DNA from: Skermanella rosea | GTDB lineage: Bacteria; Pseudomonadota; Alphaproteobacteria; Azospirillales; Azospirillaceae | NCBI RefSeq assembly: GCF_016806835.2 | Contig: NZ_CP086111.1 | Span: forward strand, 4,891,471-4,955,470 | Length of the DNA stretch: 64,000 nt | Direction: 5' to 3' | Shown here: in pieces, positions 42,574 to 52,180 of the stretch | Layout: every line of letters begins with the position of its first letter | Numbering within the stretch: position 1 is the first letter of the stretch | Made by a program: the position numbers and the translations under genes | Notes under the pieces: model-generated | What the model saw: only the letters and a program-made list of their open reading frames with translations | Databases searched by the model: none | What the model was told of the DNA's origin: nothing

Positions 42574-43749
42574 ATGCCGTTCCGCGAACCCCGTGCTCCG
42601 TCGATACTCTCCGGGCCTCCCCTCCGGAAAGCGGTCGCCGCCGCCCTCACCCTGCTGGCCTGCCCGGCTGCCCTGGCGCAGACCGGACCGGCCGGCGGGC
42701 CGCCGCCGGCCGTCACGACGGTCGCGGTGGAGGCGCGCGACGTCGCCCCGACCACCGAGTTCATCGGGCGGACCGAGGCGATCGAGAGCTTCGAGGCCCG
42801 TCCCAGGGTCGAGGGCTTCCTGCGCGAGGTGGCTTTCCGGGACGGGCAGGACGTCACGGCCGGCCAGTTGCTCTACGTGATCGAGCCGGCCCCGTACGAG
42901 GCGGCGCTGACCGCCGCCCGCGCCCAGCTGTCGCGGGCGGAAGCAAACCTGCTCCAGGCCCGGCTGAGCTTCGAGCGGACCGAGGAGCTGCGCGGGCGCG
43001 GCAATGTCAGCCAGGCGCAGCTCGACGAGGCGACGGCCGCGCGCGACATCGCCCAGGCCGAGGTGCTCGCCGCGCAGGCCCAGGTCCAGACCGCGGAGCT
43101 GAACCTGGGCTATACCCGCATCGCCTCGCCGATCGACGGCCGCATCGGCGTGACGGCGGCGACCCAGGGCAACCTGGTCACCCCCGGCACGGGGGCGCTC
43201 GCCACGGTCGTCCGCCTCGATCCGATCCGGGTCGTCTTCTCGGTCAGCGACCGCGACGTGCTGGCGATCCAGGAGCAGTATGCCGGGCTGTCCCCCCAGG
43301 AGGTGGTCGGCCGGTTCGTGCCCAGGCTGCGGCTCGCCGACGGCAGCGAGTATCCGCAGGACGGCCGGGTCGAGTTCGTCGACAACCGGGTCGATCCGGC
43401 GACCGGCACGATCGCGGTCCGGGCGGTCTTTCCCAATCCGCGGCAGATCCTGCTGCCGGGCCAGTTCGTGACCGCCCTGGTCCGGCCCGAGCAGTCGGAG
43501 CGCCGGCCGGTGGTGCCGGTCGCCTCGGTCCAGCAGGACCGCGAGGGCCGGTTCGTCCTGGTGCTCGACGACCAGAACCGGGTCAGCCGGCGCCGGATCG
43601 AGGTGGGGACGCAGATCGAGCAGGCCTTCGCGGTCGAACAGGGGCTCCAGGAAGGCGAGACGGTCATCCTGGGCGGCGTCCAGAAGGTGCAGCCGGGCAT
43701 GACCGTGCAGCCGTCGCAGGCGTCCGACGCCGTGGCGGGGCAGCCATGA
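42574..43749 (+). CDS. RND efflux periplasmic adaptor (membrane-fusion) protein
   Basis: 391 residues from the ATG at 42574 ([10 protein letters not shown]); GAAAGAAG precedes. Signal segment to ~35 ending ALAQ. AcrA/MexA layout: lipoyl half [20 protein letters not shown], helical hairpin (~95-165, [20 protein letters not shown]), second half [20 protein letters not shown], beta-barrel, and membrane-proximal domain ([20 protein letters not shown]). No lipobox Cys. Overlaps the pump gene by four bases. Confidence 0.93.
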   Translation: MPFREPRAPSILSGPPLRKAVAAALTLLACPAALAQTGPAGGPPPAVTTVAVEARDVAPTTEFIGRTEAIESFEARPRVEGFLREVAFRDGQDVTAGQLLYVIEPAPYEAALTAARAQLSRAEANLLQARLSFERTEELRGRGNVSQAQLDEATAARDIAQAEVLAAQAQVQTAELNLGYTRIASPIDGRIGVTAATQGNLVTPGTGALATVVRLDPIRVVFSVSDRDVLAIQEQYAGLSPQEVVGRFVPRLRLADGSEYPQDGRVEFVDNRVDPATGTIAVRAVFPNPRQILLPGQFVTALVRPEQSERRPVVPVASVQQDREGRFVLVLDDQNRVSRRRIEVGTQIEQAFAVEQGLQEGETVILGGVQKVQPGMTVQPSQASDAVAGQP

Positions 43750-46700
43750 TCTCCGCCCTGTTCATCCGCCGGCCCAACCTCGCCATCGTCATTTCCCTGG
43801 TGATCGTGCTGGCCGGCCTGCTGGCCATCCGGGTGATCCCGGTCGCCCAGTTCCCGCCGATCACGCCGCCGACGGTGCAGATCACCGCGAGCTATCCCGG
43901 CGCCAACGCCCAGGTGGTGGCCGAGACCATCGCCGCCCCGATCGAGGCGCAGGTCAACGGCGTCGAGAACATGATGTACATGAACTCGACCAGCACCGAC
44001 ACGGGCGCCTATACGCTGACCGTGACCTTCGAGATCGGCACCGACCCCGACATCGCGACGGTCAACGTGCAGAACCGGCTGTCGCTGGCGACCCCCTCCC
44101 TGCCGTCGGAGGTGACCCGCCAGGGCGTCACCGTGCGCCAGCAGTCGCCCAACATGCTGATGGCGGTCAATATCTACTCGCCCGACGCGCGCTACGACCC
44201 GATCTTCATCAGCAACTACGCCAGCATCAACCTGCGCGACGCGGTCGCCCGCATCGAGGGCGTCGGCGAGGCCCAGGTGATGGGCTCGCTGACCTACAGC
44301 ATGCGGATCTGGATGGACCCCGACCGCATGACCGCGCTGGGCGTCACGGCGCCCGAGGTGGTCGAGGCGATCCGGCAGCAGAACGTCCAGGCCTCCGCCG
44401 GGCAGATCGGGGCGCCGCCGGCGCCGACCGGACAGCAGCAGCAGCTGACGATCCTGGCGGAGGGGCGGCTGGACGACGTGGACGCCTTCCGCAACATCAT
44501 CGTCCGGACCAACGCCAACGGCGCCGTCGTCCGGGTCGGCGACATCGGGACGGTCGAGCTGGGCGCCCAGACCTACGGTTCCCGGTCCAAGCTGAACGGC
44601 CAGCCGGCGGCGACGCTGGTGGTCTACCAGGCGGCCGACGCCAACGCGCTCAACGTCGCCCAGTCGGTCGAGGCCGAGCTGGCGCGGCTGGCCGAGCGCT
44701 TCCCCGAGGGGCTGGACTATGCCGTCGTGTTCGACACGACGCGGTTCGTCAACGCCACGATCGAGGAGATCGTGCTGACGCTGGGCATCACCTTCGTGCT
44801 GGTGGTCGGCGTGACGTACCTGTTCCTCCAGGACTGGCGGTCCACCCTGATCCCGACGCTGGCGATCCCGGTGTCGCTGATCGGCGTCTTCGCGGTGCTT
44901 CTCGCCGCGGGCTACAGCGCCAACACGGTGACCCTGTTCGCCCTGATCCTGGCGATCGGGCTGGTGGTGGACGACGCCATCGTGGTGGTCGAGAATGTCC
45001 GCCGGGTGATGGAGGAGGACCCCGGGCTGTCCGCGGCGGAGGCCGCCCGGCGCGCCATGCTCCAGGTGACCGGGCCGATCGTCGCCTCCACCCTGGTGCT
45101 GGCCGCCGTGTTCGTCCCGGTGGCCTTCCTGCCGGGGATCACCGGGCAGCTCTACCGCCAGTTCGCGGTGACCATCTCGGTGTCGTTCCTGATCTCGGGC
45201 ATCAACTCGCTGACCCTGAGCCCGGCGCTGTGCGGGCTGCTGCTGCGCCGGCCGGAGATGTACCGGCGCGGGCCGTTCGCCCTGTTCAACCGGGTGCTGG
45301 ACCGCACCCGCGACGCCTATGGCCGGCTGGTCGGCGCCGGCAGCCGCTGGCTGCTGCTGTCGCTGGCGCTGTTCGCCGGCATCGCCGTGGGCACCGGCCT
45401 GCTGATGCGGACCCTGCCGTCGGCCTTCCTGCCGGCGGAGGACCAGGGATATTTCTTCGTCAATGTCCAGCTGCCCAGCGCCGCCGCCCTGCAGCGGACC
45501 GACGCCGTGCTGGACCAGGTGGAAGGCATGCTGCGGGAAACGCCCGGCGTCGCCGACGTGATCAGCGTGTCGGGCTTCAGCCTGCTGAGCGGCGCCGGCT
45601 CCAACGCCGGCCTGGCGATCGTGGCGCTGGAACCGTGGGAGGAGCGGACCGAGCCGGCCGAGCAGGTCTCCGGCCTGCTGGCGAGCATCCAGCCGCGCCT
45701 CGCCGCCATCCCGCAGGCGACCATCTTCGCCTTCAACCCTCCCAGCATCCCCGGCGTCGGCTCCACCGGGGGATTCGACTTCCGGCTCCAGGCGCTGGGC
45801 GGGCAATCGCCGCAGGAGCTCGCCTCGACGCTCCGCGGGCTGCTGATCGCGGCCAACCAGGACCCCGCGCTGCGGGCGGTGTTCAGCACCTACAGCGCCG
45901 AGGTGCCGCACCTGTTCCTGGAGCTGGACCGGACCAAGGCGGCCCTGCTCGGCATCACGCCGGGCGACGTGTTCTCGACGCTGCAGGCGCACCTGGGCTC
46001 GCTCTACGTCAACGACTTCAACCTGTACGGCCGGGTATTCCGCGTGATGGTGCAGGACCAGGCGCGGTTCCGCGACGGGGCCGACGCGATCGACCGGCTT
46101 CATGTCCGGGCCGCCGGGGGCGAGCTGGTCCCGCTGCGCAGCATCGCCACGGTCCGGACCGTGCTGAGCCCCGACGCCATCGGCCGCTACAACCAGTTCA
46201 CCGCGGTCTCGGTCAACGGCCAGCCCGCGCCCGGCGCCAGCTCCGGCGACGCGCTGGCCGCCATGGCCCGGGTGGCGAACGACACGCTGCCGGCGGGCTA
46301 CGGGTTCGAATGGTCGGGCCTGTCCCTGCAGGAGGTCCAGACCGGCAACCAGACGGCGATCGTGTTCGGGCTGGCGCTGCTGTTCGCCTATCTGTTCCTG
46401 GTCGCCCAGTTCGAAAGCTGGCTGGTGCCCCTGTCGGTGGTCCTGTCGGTCGCGATCGCCGCCGGCGGGGCGGCGGCCGGGCTGTGGCTGGCCGGCATCC
46501 CGGTCGACGTCTATGCCCAGATCGGCTTCGTCCTGCTGATCGGCCTCGCCGCCAAGAACGCCATCCTGATCGTCGAGTTCGCCCGGACCCGCCGCGAGGA
46601 GGGCATGCCGATCGTCGAGGCCGCGGTGGAGGGCGCCCGGACCCGCTTCCGCGCGGTGCTGATGACCGCCATCGCCTTCATCCTGGGCGTCGTCCCGCTG

Positions 46701-46886
46701 CTGGTCGCGGTCGGGGCGGGTGCCGCGAGCCGCCGGTCGATCGGGACCACGGTGTTCAGCGGCATGGTGGCGGCCACCATCGTCGGCATCGTCTTCGTGC
46801 CGATCCTCTTCACCCTGTTCGAGCGGATCTCCGAGCGCCTGACCCGGAGCCGCGGCACACGGCCCCAGGAGGCGCCGGCGGAGTGA
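43746..46886 (+). CDS. RND (HAE1/AcrB-type) multidrug efflux pump
   Basis: 1046 residues, the normal AcrB size, with 12 membrane helices and two large periplasmic loops. Start [40 protein letters not shown] and [20 protein letters not shown] are porter-domain signatures. [20 protein letters not shown]-type helix 4 carries the paired Asp residues for proton relay; [20 protein letters not shown] closes helix 11. Exports lipophilic compounds with the adaptor upstream. No outer-membrane factor gene and no adjacent regulator. Confidence 0.95.
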   Translation: MISALFIRRPNLAIVISLVIVLAGLLAIRVIPVAQFPPITPPTVQITASYPGANAQVVAETIAAPIEAQVNGVENMMYMNSTSTDTGAYTLTVTFEIGTDPDIATVNVQNRLSLATPSLPSEVTRQGVTVRQQSPNMLMAVNIYSPDARYDPIFISNYASINLRDAVARIEGVGEAQVMGSLTYSMRIWMDPDRMTALGVTAPEVVEAIRQQNVQASAGQIGAPPAPTGQQQQLTILAEGRLDDVDAFRNIIVRTNANGAVVRVGDIGTVELGAQTYGSRSKLNGQPAATLVVYQAADANALNVAQSVEAELARLAERFPEGLDYAVVFDTTRFVNATIEEIVLTLGITFVLVVGVTYLFLQDWRSTLIPTLAIPVSLIGVFAVLLAAGYSANTVTLFALILAIGLVVDDAIVVVENVRRVMEEDPGLSAAEAARRAMLQVTGPIVASTLVLAAVFVPVAFLPGITGQLYRQFAVTISVSFLISGINSLTLSPALCGLLLRRPEMYRRGPFALFNRVLDRTRDAYGRLVGAGSRWLLLSLALFAGIAVGTGLLMRTLPSAFLPAEDQGYFFVNVQLPSAAALQRTDAVLDQVEGMLRETPGVADVISVSGFSLLSGAGSNAGLAIVALEPWEERTEPAEQVSGLLASIQPRLAAIPQATIFAFNPPSIPGVGSTGGFDFRLQALGGQSPQELASTLRGLLIAANQDPALRAVFSTYSAEVPHLFLELDRTKAALLGITPGDVFSTLQAHLGSLYVNDFNLYGRVFRVMVQDQARFRDGADAIDRLHVRAAGGELVPLRSIATVRTVLSPDAIGRYNQFTAVSVNGQPAPGASSGDALAAMARVANDTLPAGYGFEWSGLSLQEVQTGNQTAIVFGLALLFAYLFLVAQFESWLVPLSVVLSVAIAAGGAAAGLWLAGIPVDVYAQIGFVLLIGLAAKNAILIVEFARTRREEGMPIVEAAVEGARTRFRAVLMTAIAFILGVVPLLVAVGAGAASRRSIGTTVFSGMVAATIVGIVFVPILFTLFERISERLTRSRGTRPQEAPAE

Positions 46887-46978
46887 GCCCCGATTGCATC
46901 GGCGGCGATTACCGCTATGGTGGCCCCCTGGATCGATTCTGGCCGCCCGGTGGGGCGGCCGTCAGGGAAGGGGAAGCG

Positions 46979-47218
46979 ATGGGACGGGACTGGCCGAGGG
47001 AATGGCAGAAGGCGGCCACGGCGGAACAGCGCGCCCGCAACGTCTTCCTTCAGGCGCAGGAGCGCGCGCTCCACGTGGTCCGGTTCGAGGAGGGCGAGAG
47101 GGCCGCGGTCCTCAGCGCCGCCGACGGGGCCTACCGCGACTGGACGGCGGCGCGGGCAGCCCTGGACAATTTCGTGGCGGACTGGCGCCAGTCGGTCGGA
47201 GAGACCGCCGCCGGCTGA
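46979..47218 (+). CDS. Hypothetical protein, 79 residues
   Basis: Not recognised. ATG at 46979 behind AGGGAAGGGGAAG. Charged and helical throughout (WPREWQKAATAEQRARNVFL, RFEEGERAAVLSAADGAYRD), no membrane segment. 93 bp after the RND pump. Convergent with the SDR gene. Confidence 0.65.
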   Translation: MGRDWPREWQKAATAEQRARNVFLQAQERALHVVRFEEGERAAVLSAADGAYRDWTAARAALDNFVADWRQSVGETAAG

Positions 47219-47239
47219 GCCGGGAGGCGGCCTCCCCGG

Positions 47240-48217
47240 TCACCGGCCGGGGCGGGCGAGCGCCGCGGCGCCCAGGCCCGCCATTCCCGCCAGCGCCAGG
47301 ACGGCGAGGGTGCGCCGGGCGCGCGCCCGCTCCGGTTCGCCCCAGCCGCCGCGGGTTCGGCGCCCGTCCATCACCGGTTCGAACAGCGAGCCCGGGGAGG
47401 CCGGCGCCCGGGGACCGGAGCGCAGGAGGAAGCGTTCGCCCAGGCGGGCCACCAGCCTTCCCGTCCGGTCCGGAGCCACCGCGTAGGGGACGGCCAGCGC
47501 GTGCTGCGCGCCGATGCGCACCGACCGGCGGGGCCGGAACGCCAGTTCGACCATCACCTCGGCGACCCGCTCGGGCGTGACGACCGGCGGGACCGGGCGA
47601 AGCGCGCGGCCGGTATAGTTGGGCGAATGCAGGTTGGTCGGCGTGTCCACGAAGGGCGGGTAGACCCCGCAGACCCGGATGTCGGAATGGGCCGACAGCT
47701 CGTCGCGCAAGGCCTCGGTGAAGCCGGCGAGGCCGAACTTGGTGGCGGTGTAGGTGGTGGCCCACGGCATCGGGACCTTGCCGCCGATCGAGATGTTGTT
47801 GATCAGGATCCCGCGCCCGCCATGGGCGAAGAAATGGGGCAGGACCGCGTGGGTGCCGTTGATGGCGCCGAGCAGGTTCACCTCCACCAGTCGGGCCTGG
47901 CTTTCCAGCGGGATCTCCTCGAACGGCCCCCACAGGCTCATGCCGGCATTGTTGATCCAGATGTCGATCCGACCGAACGCCTCCGCCGCGGCGCCGGCCA
48001 ACCCGCGCATCTGCGCCGGGTCGGTGACGTCGGCGGTGACGGCAAGCGCCCGGCCGCCCAGGCTTTCGCATTCGCGGGCCGCCAGATCCAGCAGGCCCGT
48101 CCGCCGGGCCGCCAGGACAATGTTGGCGCCCAGGCGGGCGAAGGCGTGCGCGGTCGCCAGCCCCATGCCGCTCGACGCGCCGGTGATCACCACGGTGGTG
48201 TCGCGCAGGCTTGCCAT
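47240..48217 (-). CDS. Short-chain dehydrogenase with C-terminal membrane tail
   Basis: 325 residues. TGASSGMGLATAHAF (cofactor loop), NNAGMSLWGPFEEIP, Ser in LINNISIGGKVPMPWATTYT with YTATK as the catalytic Tyr-x3-Lys, VYPPFVDTP. The extra C-terminal ~100 residues end in a hydrophobic helix (LAVLALAGMAGLGAAALA), which may anchor it to the membrane. Substrate unknown. Confidence 0.88.
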   Translation of the reverse strand: MASLRDTTVVITGASSGMGLATAHAFARLGANIVLAARRTGLLDLAARECESLGGRALAVTADVTDPAQMRGLAGAAAEAFGRIDIWINNAGMSLWGPFEEIPLESQARLVEVNLLGAINGTHAVLPHFFAHGGRGILINNISIGGKVPMPWATTYTATKFGLAGFTEALRDELSAHSDIRVCGVYPPFVDTPTNLHSPNYTGRALRPVPPVVTPERVAEVMVELAFRPRRSVRIGAQHALAVPYAVAPDRTGRLVARLGERFLLRSGPRAPASPGSLFEPVMDGRRTRGGWGEPERARARRTLAVLALAGMAGLGAAALARPGR

Positions 48218-48223
48218 GGCGGG

Positions 48224-48484
48224 TCAGCTCGTGCCGGGCTGGGTCAGGTCGTCGGCACCCTCGGCCCGTTCGAGCAGTTCCTTGACGCTCAACCCCGCAG
48301 GGGTCGAGCCCTGGAGCGACCCGTCGCCCGGCGTCCGGTCCATGTCCAGGCGCTCGTCGCCGGGCTGCGGTCCGGTCCCGGTATTCTCCTCGCGGACCGA
48401 GCCCGAGGGTTGGCCCGAGGGTTGGGACGTCGTCTCCGGCCGGTCGGGCCGGCCCTCCTCCGGCTTGCTCTTGTCCTGGGCCAT
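48224..48484 (-). CDS. Small disordered protein, 86 residues
   Basis: Not recognised. Begins AQDKSKPEEGRPDRPETTSQ; Pro/Gly/Ser/Glu-rich with a short helix at the end (LSVKELLERAEGADDL). AAAGGAGG precedes the ATG. Same strand and 6 bp before the SDR gene, so probably one transcript with it. Confidence 0.65.
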   Translation of the reverse strand: MAQDKSKPEEGRPDRPETTSQPSGQPSGSVREENTGTGPQPGDERLDMDRTPGDGSLQGSTPAGLSVKELLERAEGADDLTQPGTS

Positions 48485-48568
48485 CGTCGAACCTCCTTTG
48501 AAAGACCGGCCGGGCCGCCTCGGGTGAGGCGCCCTCCGGGAAACGGAAAACGGACCGCCACCGCGGCG

Positions 48569-49231
48569 TCAGGAACCGTGCCGGCGGCTTTTGCCGGCGG
48601 CGGCATGGACCGTCCGGCTGGTCGCCCGGGCCGACAGATCCGCGAGCAGCAGCCCCAGCTGGAGCGTGAGATCGACCTGCCTCACCATCAGGTCGGCCTG
48701 CAGGGAGACCATGGTCTGCGGCGAACGGCAATGCGCCAGCTTCCGGGCATGCGCCAGGTTCATCCCGACGGTCCGGCGCGCATAGCCCAGATACTCCCGC
48801 CAGATCTCCGAGCCGCTGCCGGCCAGGATGTCCTGGCAGTCCAGGAGAGTGTCGGCGGCGCGCGACGCCTGCTGGAGCGAAAGGGTCAGGTTGTCCGGCC
48901 CCTGCCGGAGCGCCTGGAGATGCTCGGCGGCCTGCCCGGCAAGGCGGGCCGCCCCGCTGCCCAGCCGTCCCCCGCCGTCTTCCTGGGGTGCTCCGTCGGC
49001 ATGCCCGCTTTGCTCGGCAGCGGGCCCGGCCTCCTCCGCGGGGTCGTCGCGGGGCGGTTCCTTTCGGCCGCCAGCCAGGGCGGCGACCGCGGCGGCGCCC
49101 CCCATGGCCAGCGCCGCGGCGCCTCCGGCGGTGAGAAGCCTGCCGAACCCGCCCGCAGGCCGGGACCCGATGCCGTCTGCCCGCCTGCGTGGCTTGAACT
49201 GGAGTCTGGGAAGGGGGCCTTCGGTGATCAT
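48569..49231 (-). CDS. Phasin-like protein
   Basis: 220 residues from the ATG at 49231. N-terminal basic and Ala/Gly-rich stretch with a hydrophobic run (LTAGGAAALAMGGAAAVAAL, ~33-53). C-terminal helical part contains WREYLGYARRTVGMNLAHAR and LAHCRSPQTMVSLQADLMVR, the phasin_2 pattern (E...Y...........L..A.S..E....Q). Phasins coat polyhydroxyalkanoate granules; the N-terminal hydrophobic stretch is unusual and could mean membrane association. No pha gene nearby. Confidence 0.75.
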   Translation of the reverse strand: MITEGPLPRLQFKPRRRADGIGSRPAGGFGRLLTAGGAAALAMGGAAAVAALAGGRKEPPRDDPAEEAGPAAEQSGHADGAPQEDGGGRLGSGAARLAGQAAEHLQALRQGPDNLTLSLQQASRAADTLLDCQDILAGSGSEIWREYLGYARRTVGMNLAHARKLAHCRSPQTMVSLQADLMVRQVDLTLQLGLLLADLSARATSRTVHAAAGKSRRHGS

Positions 49232-49564
49232 GCTGTGGCTTTCGCCTTCGGGTGGAGTTGCGGCCGACGGCACGTGGTCGACCGGGACCGATGGGGATCC
49301 TGGCCGCCAACAGGACCGACGACCCGCCGTCACGCACGCGGCCCGGCGTTTTTTCACCCCCGGCGAGAAGGTCACCACCTAACGTACAGGTGACGGCGGA
49401 AAGCCGCGGATTTCCGCGCCCGGCCGGGTCCCCGCCGGCGAAAAGCGCCGGGCGGGTTCCCGCAACTCCCGCGCTGCGGACCTGTTGGGCCTCGTCGCTT
49501 AGGCTTTCTGGTGCAATGCACAAGACGGATCGGGGATCCGGTGCGAGAAAGAGGTTGGATTACG
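49232..49564. other. Intergenic region between divergent genes
   Basis: About 330 bp between the phasin-like gene and the 76-residue gene. Open frames here extend from neighbours and carry no family sequence. No clear promoter elements seen. Confidence 0.4.
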
Positions 49565-49795
49565 ATGGCTGCTCAAACCGTGCGGAAGGGCGAGGCTGCC
49601 CTGAGGATCGCCGAACTGGTCGGGTCCGAGGGGATGCCGGTCAGGCCCAGCGACGAGGCGTACCCGCATGTCACGACCGACGATTGGGGCGACGTGCTGG
49701 TGGCCGATTACGAGGCCGTGCAGACCGCCCTCGACGAAGGGGCCGTGGTCCGGGACCCGGAGAGCGGATTCCTGAGGACGAACGCGGCCTCCTGA
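49565..49795 (+). CDS. Hypothetical protein, 76 residues
   Basis: Not recognised. AGAGG precedes the ATG at 49565. Acidic (LVGSEGMPVRPSDEAYPHVT, TDDWGDVLVADYEAVQTALD), compact, no signal. Lies about 130 bp before the UV-repair pair on the same strand; co-transcription possible. Confidence 0.65.
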   Translation: MAAQTVRKGEAALRIAELVGSEGMPVRPSDEAYPHVTTDDWGDVLVADYEAVQTALDEGAVVRDPESGFLRTNAAS

Positions 49796-49922
49796 TGCCG
49801 TCCGGCGCCTCCCCGGTCCGGGGACGGTCCGGGGACGGCACGGGAAGAATGCGTCCCGCCGGTGGCCGGGCGCCGCGCCGGGCACATATGTATGCACCTG
49901 CGCTGCCCCTGGAGACCGGTTC

Positions 49923-50990
49923 TTGACCCATTCCCCACCGACCCCGCCCCAGCCCCGTTTCGGCTGGTGCTGCCAGTTTATCCCGCCCGACGGCGACGCC
50001 GAGACCGCCAAGCGGATGAACCCCGGCACCGTCACCGTGGCGACGCTGAGCCGGCTGGAACCCGCCCGCGCGGCGGAGAAGCTGGAGCACGTGCTGCGCC
50101 GGAACCTGCAGTCGCTGCACCTGCAACTGGCCGAGGTGGCGCGCCACCCCGCTTACCGCCGGCTGCTGCGCATCAACAGCGGCCTGCTGCCGGTCTATAC
50201 CCACGCCATCGGGCTGCCGCTCTACCGGGAGCCGGCGATCCGCGCGCTGGTCGAGAACGCGCTCGACCATGCCGGCCGCAAGTCGCGCGAGGCCGGCATC
50301 CGCATCGGCCTGCACCCCGACCAGTTCTGCGTGCTGAACAGCGCCAACCCGGCGACGCTGAAGAACTCGGTGGACGAGCTGGAATATCATGCCGACATCC
50401 TGCGCATGATGGGCCTGACCGACGGCTGGCACCCGCAGGGCGCCCATGTCAACATCCATGGCGGCGGCCGCGCGGAGGGGATCGCGGGGTTCCGCCGCGG
50501 CCTCGCCCTGCTGTCGGAGGACGCCCGCAACCTGGTGACGGTCGAGAACGACGAGATGTCGTACGGGCTGGACGACCTGCTGCCGCTGGCCGACACGGTG
50601 CCGATCATCCTCGACCTGCACCACCACTGGGTCAAGTCGGAGGGCGAGTATATCCGGGCCGACGATCCCCGGATCGAGACGATCCGCCGGTCCTGGCGCG
50701 GCGTCCGCCCGATCGCCCATATCAGCGTCTCGCGGGAGGACCTGCTGGACGGCTGGCCGGCGGACGAGCTGCCCGATTACGCCGTGCTGGGCGCCCGCGG
50801 GCTGAAGGCCCGGGACCTGCGGGCCCATTCCCAGCGCATGTGGAACCACGCGGTCAACCGGCTGGTCTCGGAGCACTTGGCCTGGGCCGACTTCGAGGTG
50901 GAGGCCAAGGCCAAGAACCTGGCCGTGGACGACCTGGAGCGCGACGCCCTGCGCCTGGGCGCGGTCCCGGCGGGGGTCCCGGCGCAGTGA
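49923..50990 (+). CDS. uvsE: UV damage endonuclease (UVDE/UvsE family)
   Basis: 355 residues. TIM-barrel nuclease that nicks 5' to UV photoproducts. Family sequence: start RFGWCCQFIPPDGD, TVATLSRLEPARAAEKLEHV, RINSGLLPVYTHAIG, GIRIGLHPDQFCVLNSANPA, ELEYHADILRMMGL, VNIHGGGRAEGI, VTVENDEMSYGLDDLL and ILDLHHHWVKSEGEY, with the metal-binding His/Glu residues. TTG start two codons into the GGTTCTTGACC context is possible; I keep 49923. Its stop overlaps the GTG of the next gene. Confidence 0.92.
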   Translation: MTHSPPTPPQPRFGWCCQFIPPDGDAETAKRMNPGTVTVATLSRLEPARAAEKLEHVLRRNLQSLHLQLAEVARHPAYRRLLRINSGLLPVYTHAIGLPLYREPAIRALVENALDHAGRKSREAGIRIGLHPDQFCVLNSANPATLKNSVDELEYHADILRMMGLTDGWHPQGAHVNIHGGGRAEGIAGFRRGLALLSEDARNLVTVENDEMSYGLDDLLPLADTVPIILDLHHHWVKSEGEYIRADDPRIETIRRSWRGVRPIAHISVSREDLLDGWPADELPDYAVLGARGLKARDLRAHSQRMWNHAVNRLVSEHLAWADFEVEAKAKNLAVDDLERDALRLGAVPAGVPAQ

Positions 50991-52048
50991 CCGTCCCGCC
51001 GCTGGACGTCGCCCGCATCCTGGTGGAGCCCGCCGCCGCGGCGCACCCGCGCGGCCGGCAGATCCTGGAGCGGTTCCCCGACGCCGAACGGGTCGAGGTC
51101 GCCTCGCACTGGAACATCCCCGACCTGCACGGCGACAGCGACAAGATCGAGGAGTGGGTCCGCACCAAGCGCAGCGTTCTGGTCCTGGGCGTCAAGAAGT
51201 CGCTGTCGGTGCGGCCCAACGGGCGGAGCGGCGACTTCATCGCGCCGTCGCATTCCAACGGCTGCGCGATGGCCTGCGTCTACTGCTACGTCTCGCGCCG
51301 CAAGGGCTACGCCAACCCGATCACGACCTTCGTCAATATCGAGGGGATATGCGCCACCATCGAGCGCCACGCCGCCCGGACCGGCCCCAAGACGGAGCCG
51401 AATCAGGTGGACGGGCATGCCTGGGTGTACGACGTGGGCGAGAACGGGGACTGCTCGGTCGATGCGCTGATCTGCGACAACCTGCGCGACCTGACCGCGC
51501 TGTTCCGCCGGCTGCCCAACGCCAAGGGCAGCTTCGCGACCAAATACGTGAACCGGGACCTGCTGTCCTACGACCCCGGCGGCGGCATGCGCATCCGCTT
51601 CAGCCTGATGCCGGCCGAGCTGGCGCGCACGCTGGACGTGCGGACCTCCCCCATCCCGGAGCGCATCGCCGCGATCGACGATTTCGTCCGGGCCGGCTGG
51701 GAGGTCCACCTGAACTTCAGCCCGGTGGTCGCCTACGAGGGCTGGACCGCCGACTATACCGAGCTGTTCCGGCAGGTCGACGCGGCGCTGTCGGACCGGG
51801 CGAAGGCGCAGCTCGCGGCCGAGGTGATCTTCCTGACCCACAATGAGGGCCTGCACGAGGTCAACCTGCGCTGGCATCCCAAGGCCGAGGAGAAGCTGTG
51901 GACGCCGCGCTGGCAGGAGAGCAAGGTCTCCGAGAACGGCGCCGTCAACGTCCGCTACCGGGCGCCGCTGAAGGGCAAGATGATCGCCGTCTTCCGCGAG
52001 ATGCTCGCCCGCGAGATGCCCTACTGCCGCATCCGCTACATCTTCTGA
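50987..52048 (+). CDS. Spore photoproduct lyase-family radical SAM protein
   Basis: 353 residues from the GTG that overlaps the uvsE stop (GTGA). Radical SAM motif C-x3-C-x2-C in NGCAMACVYCYVSRRKGYAN. IEEWVRTKRSVLVLGVKKSL, NGDCSVDALICDNLRDLTAL, KGSFATKYVNRDLLSY, VHLNFSPVVAYEGWTADYTE and LTHNEGLHEVNLRWHPKAEE follow. Spore photoproduct lyase repairs the spore-specific thymine dimer; homologues in non-sporulating Alphaproteobacteria have no settled role. Coupling to UVDE argues for UV lesion repair. Confidence 0.9.
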   Translation: MTVPPLDVARILVEPAAAAHPRGRQILERFPDAERVEVASHWNIPDLHGDSDKIEEWVRTKRSVLVLGVKKSLSVRPNGRSGDFIAPSHSNGCAMACVYCYVSRRKGYANPITTFVNIEGICATIERHAARTGPKTEPNQVDGHAWVYDVGENGDCSVDALICDNLRDLTALFRRLPNAKGSFATKYVNRDLLSYDPGGGMRIRFSLMPAELARTLDVRTSPIPERIAAIDDFVRAGWEVHLNFSPVVAYEGWTADYTELFRQVDAALSDRAKAQLAAEVIFLTHNEGLHEVNLRWHPKAEEKLWTPRWQESKVSENGAVNVRYRAPLKGKMIAVFREMLAREMPYCRIRYIF

Positions 52049-52180
52049 GGAGATTTCCGCCGGAACGCTTCCAGATACGGATATGCGAACCTGGTATACG
52101 GGGCCATGGCCGAGTGATCCGCCACCGGGCGGGTCCCGTCGCGGCGCCCGGCCCACGGGTCGCCCCGGATGCCGGGGCCG

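Noticed and set aside
43110-46103. 997-residue minus-strand open frame opposite the RND pump
   Set aside because: Antisense shadow of a high-GC gene; composition is Arg/His/Gln/Gly-rich and the pump frame is beyond doubt.
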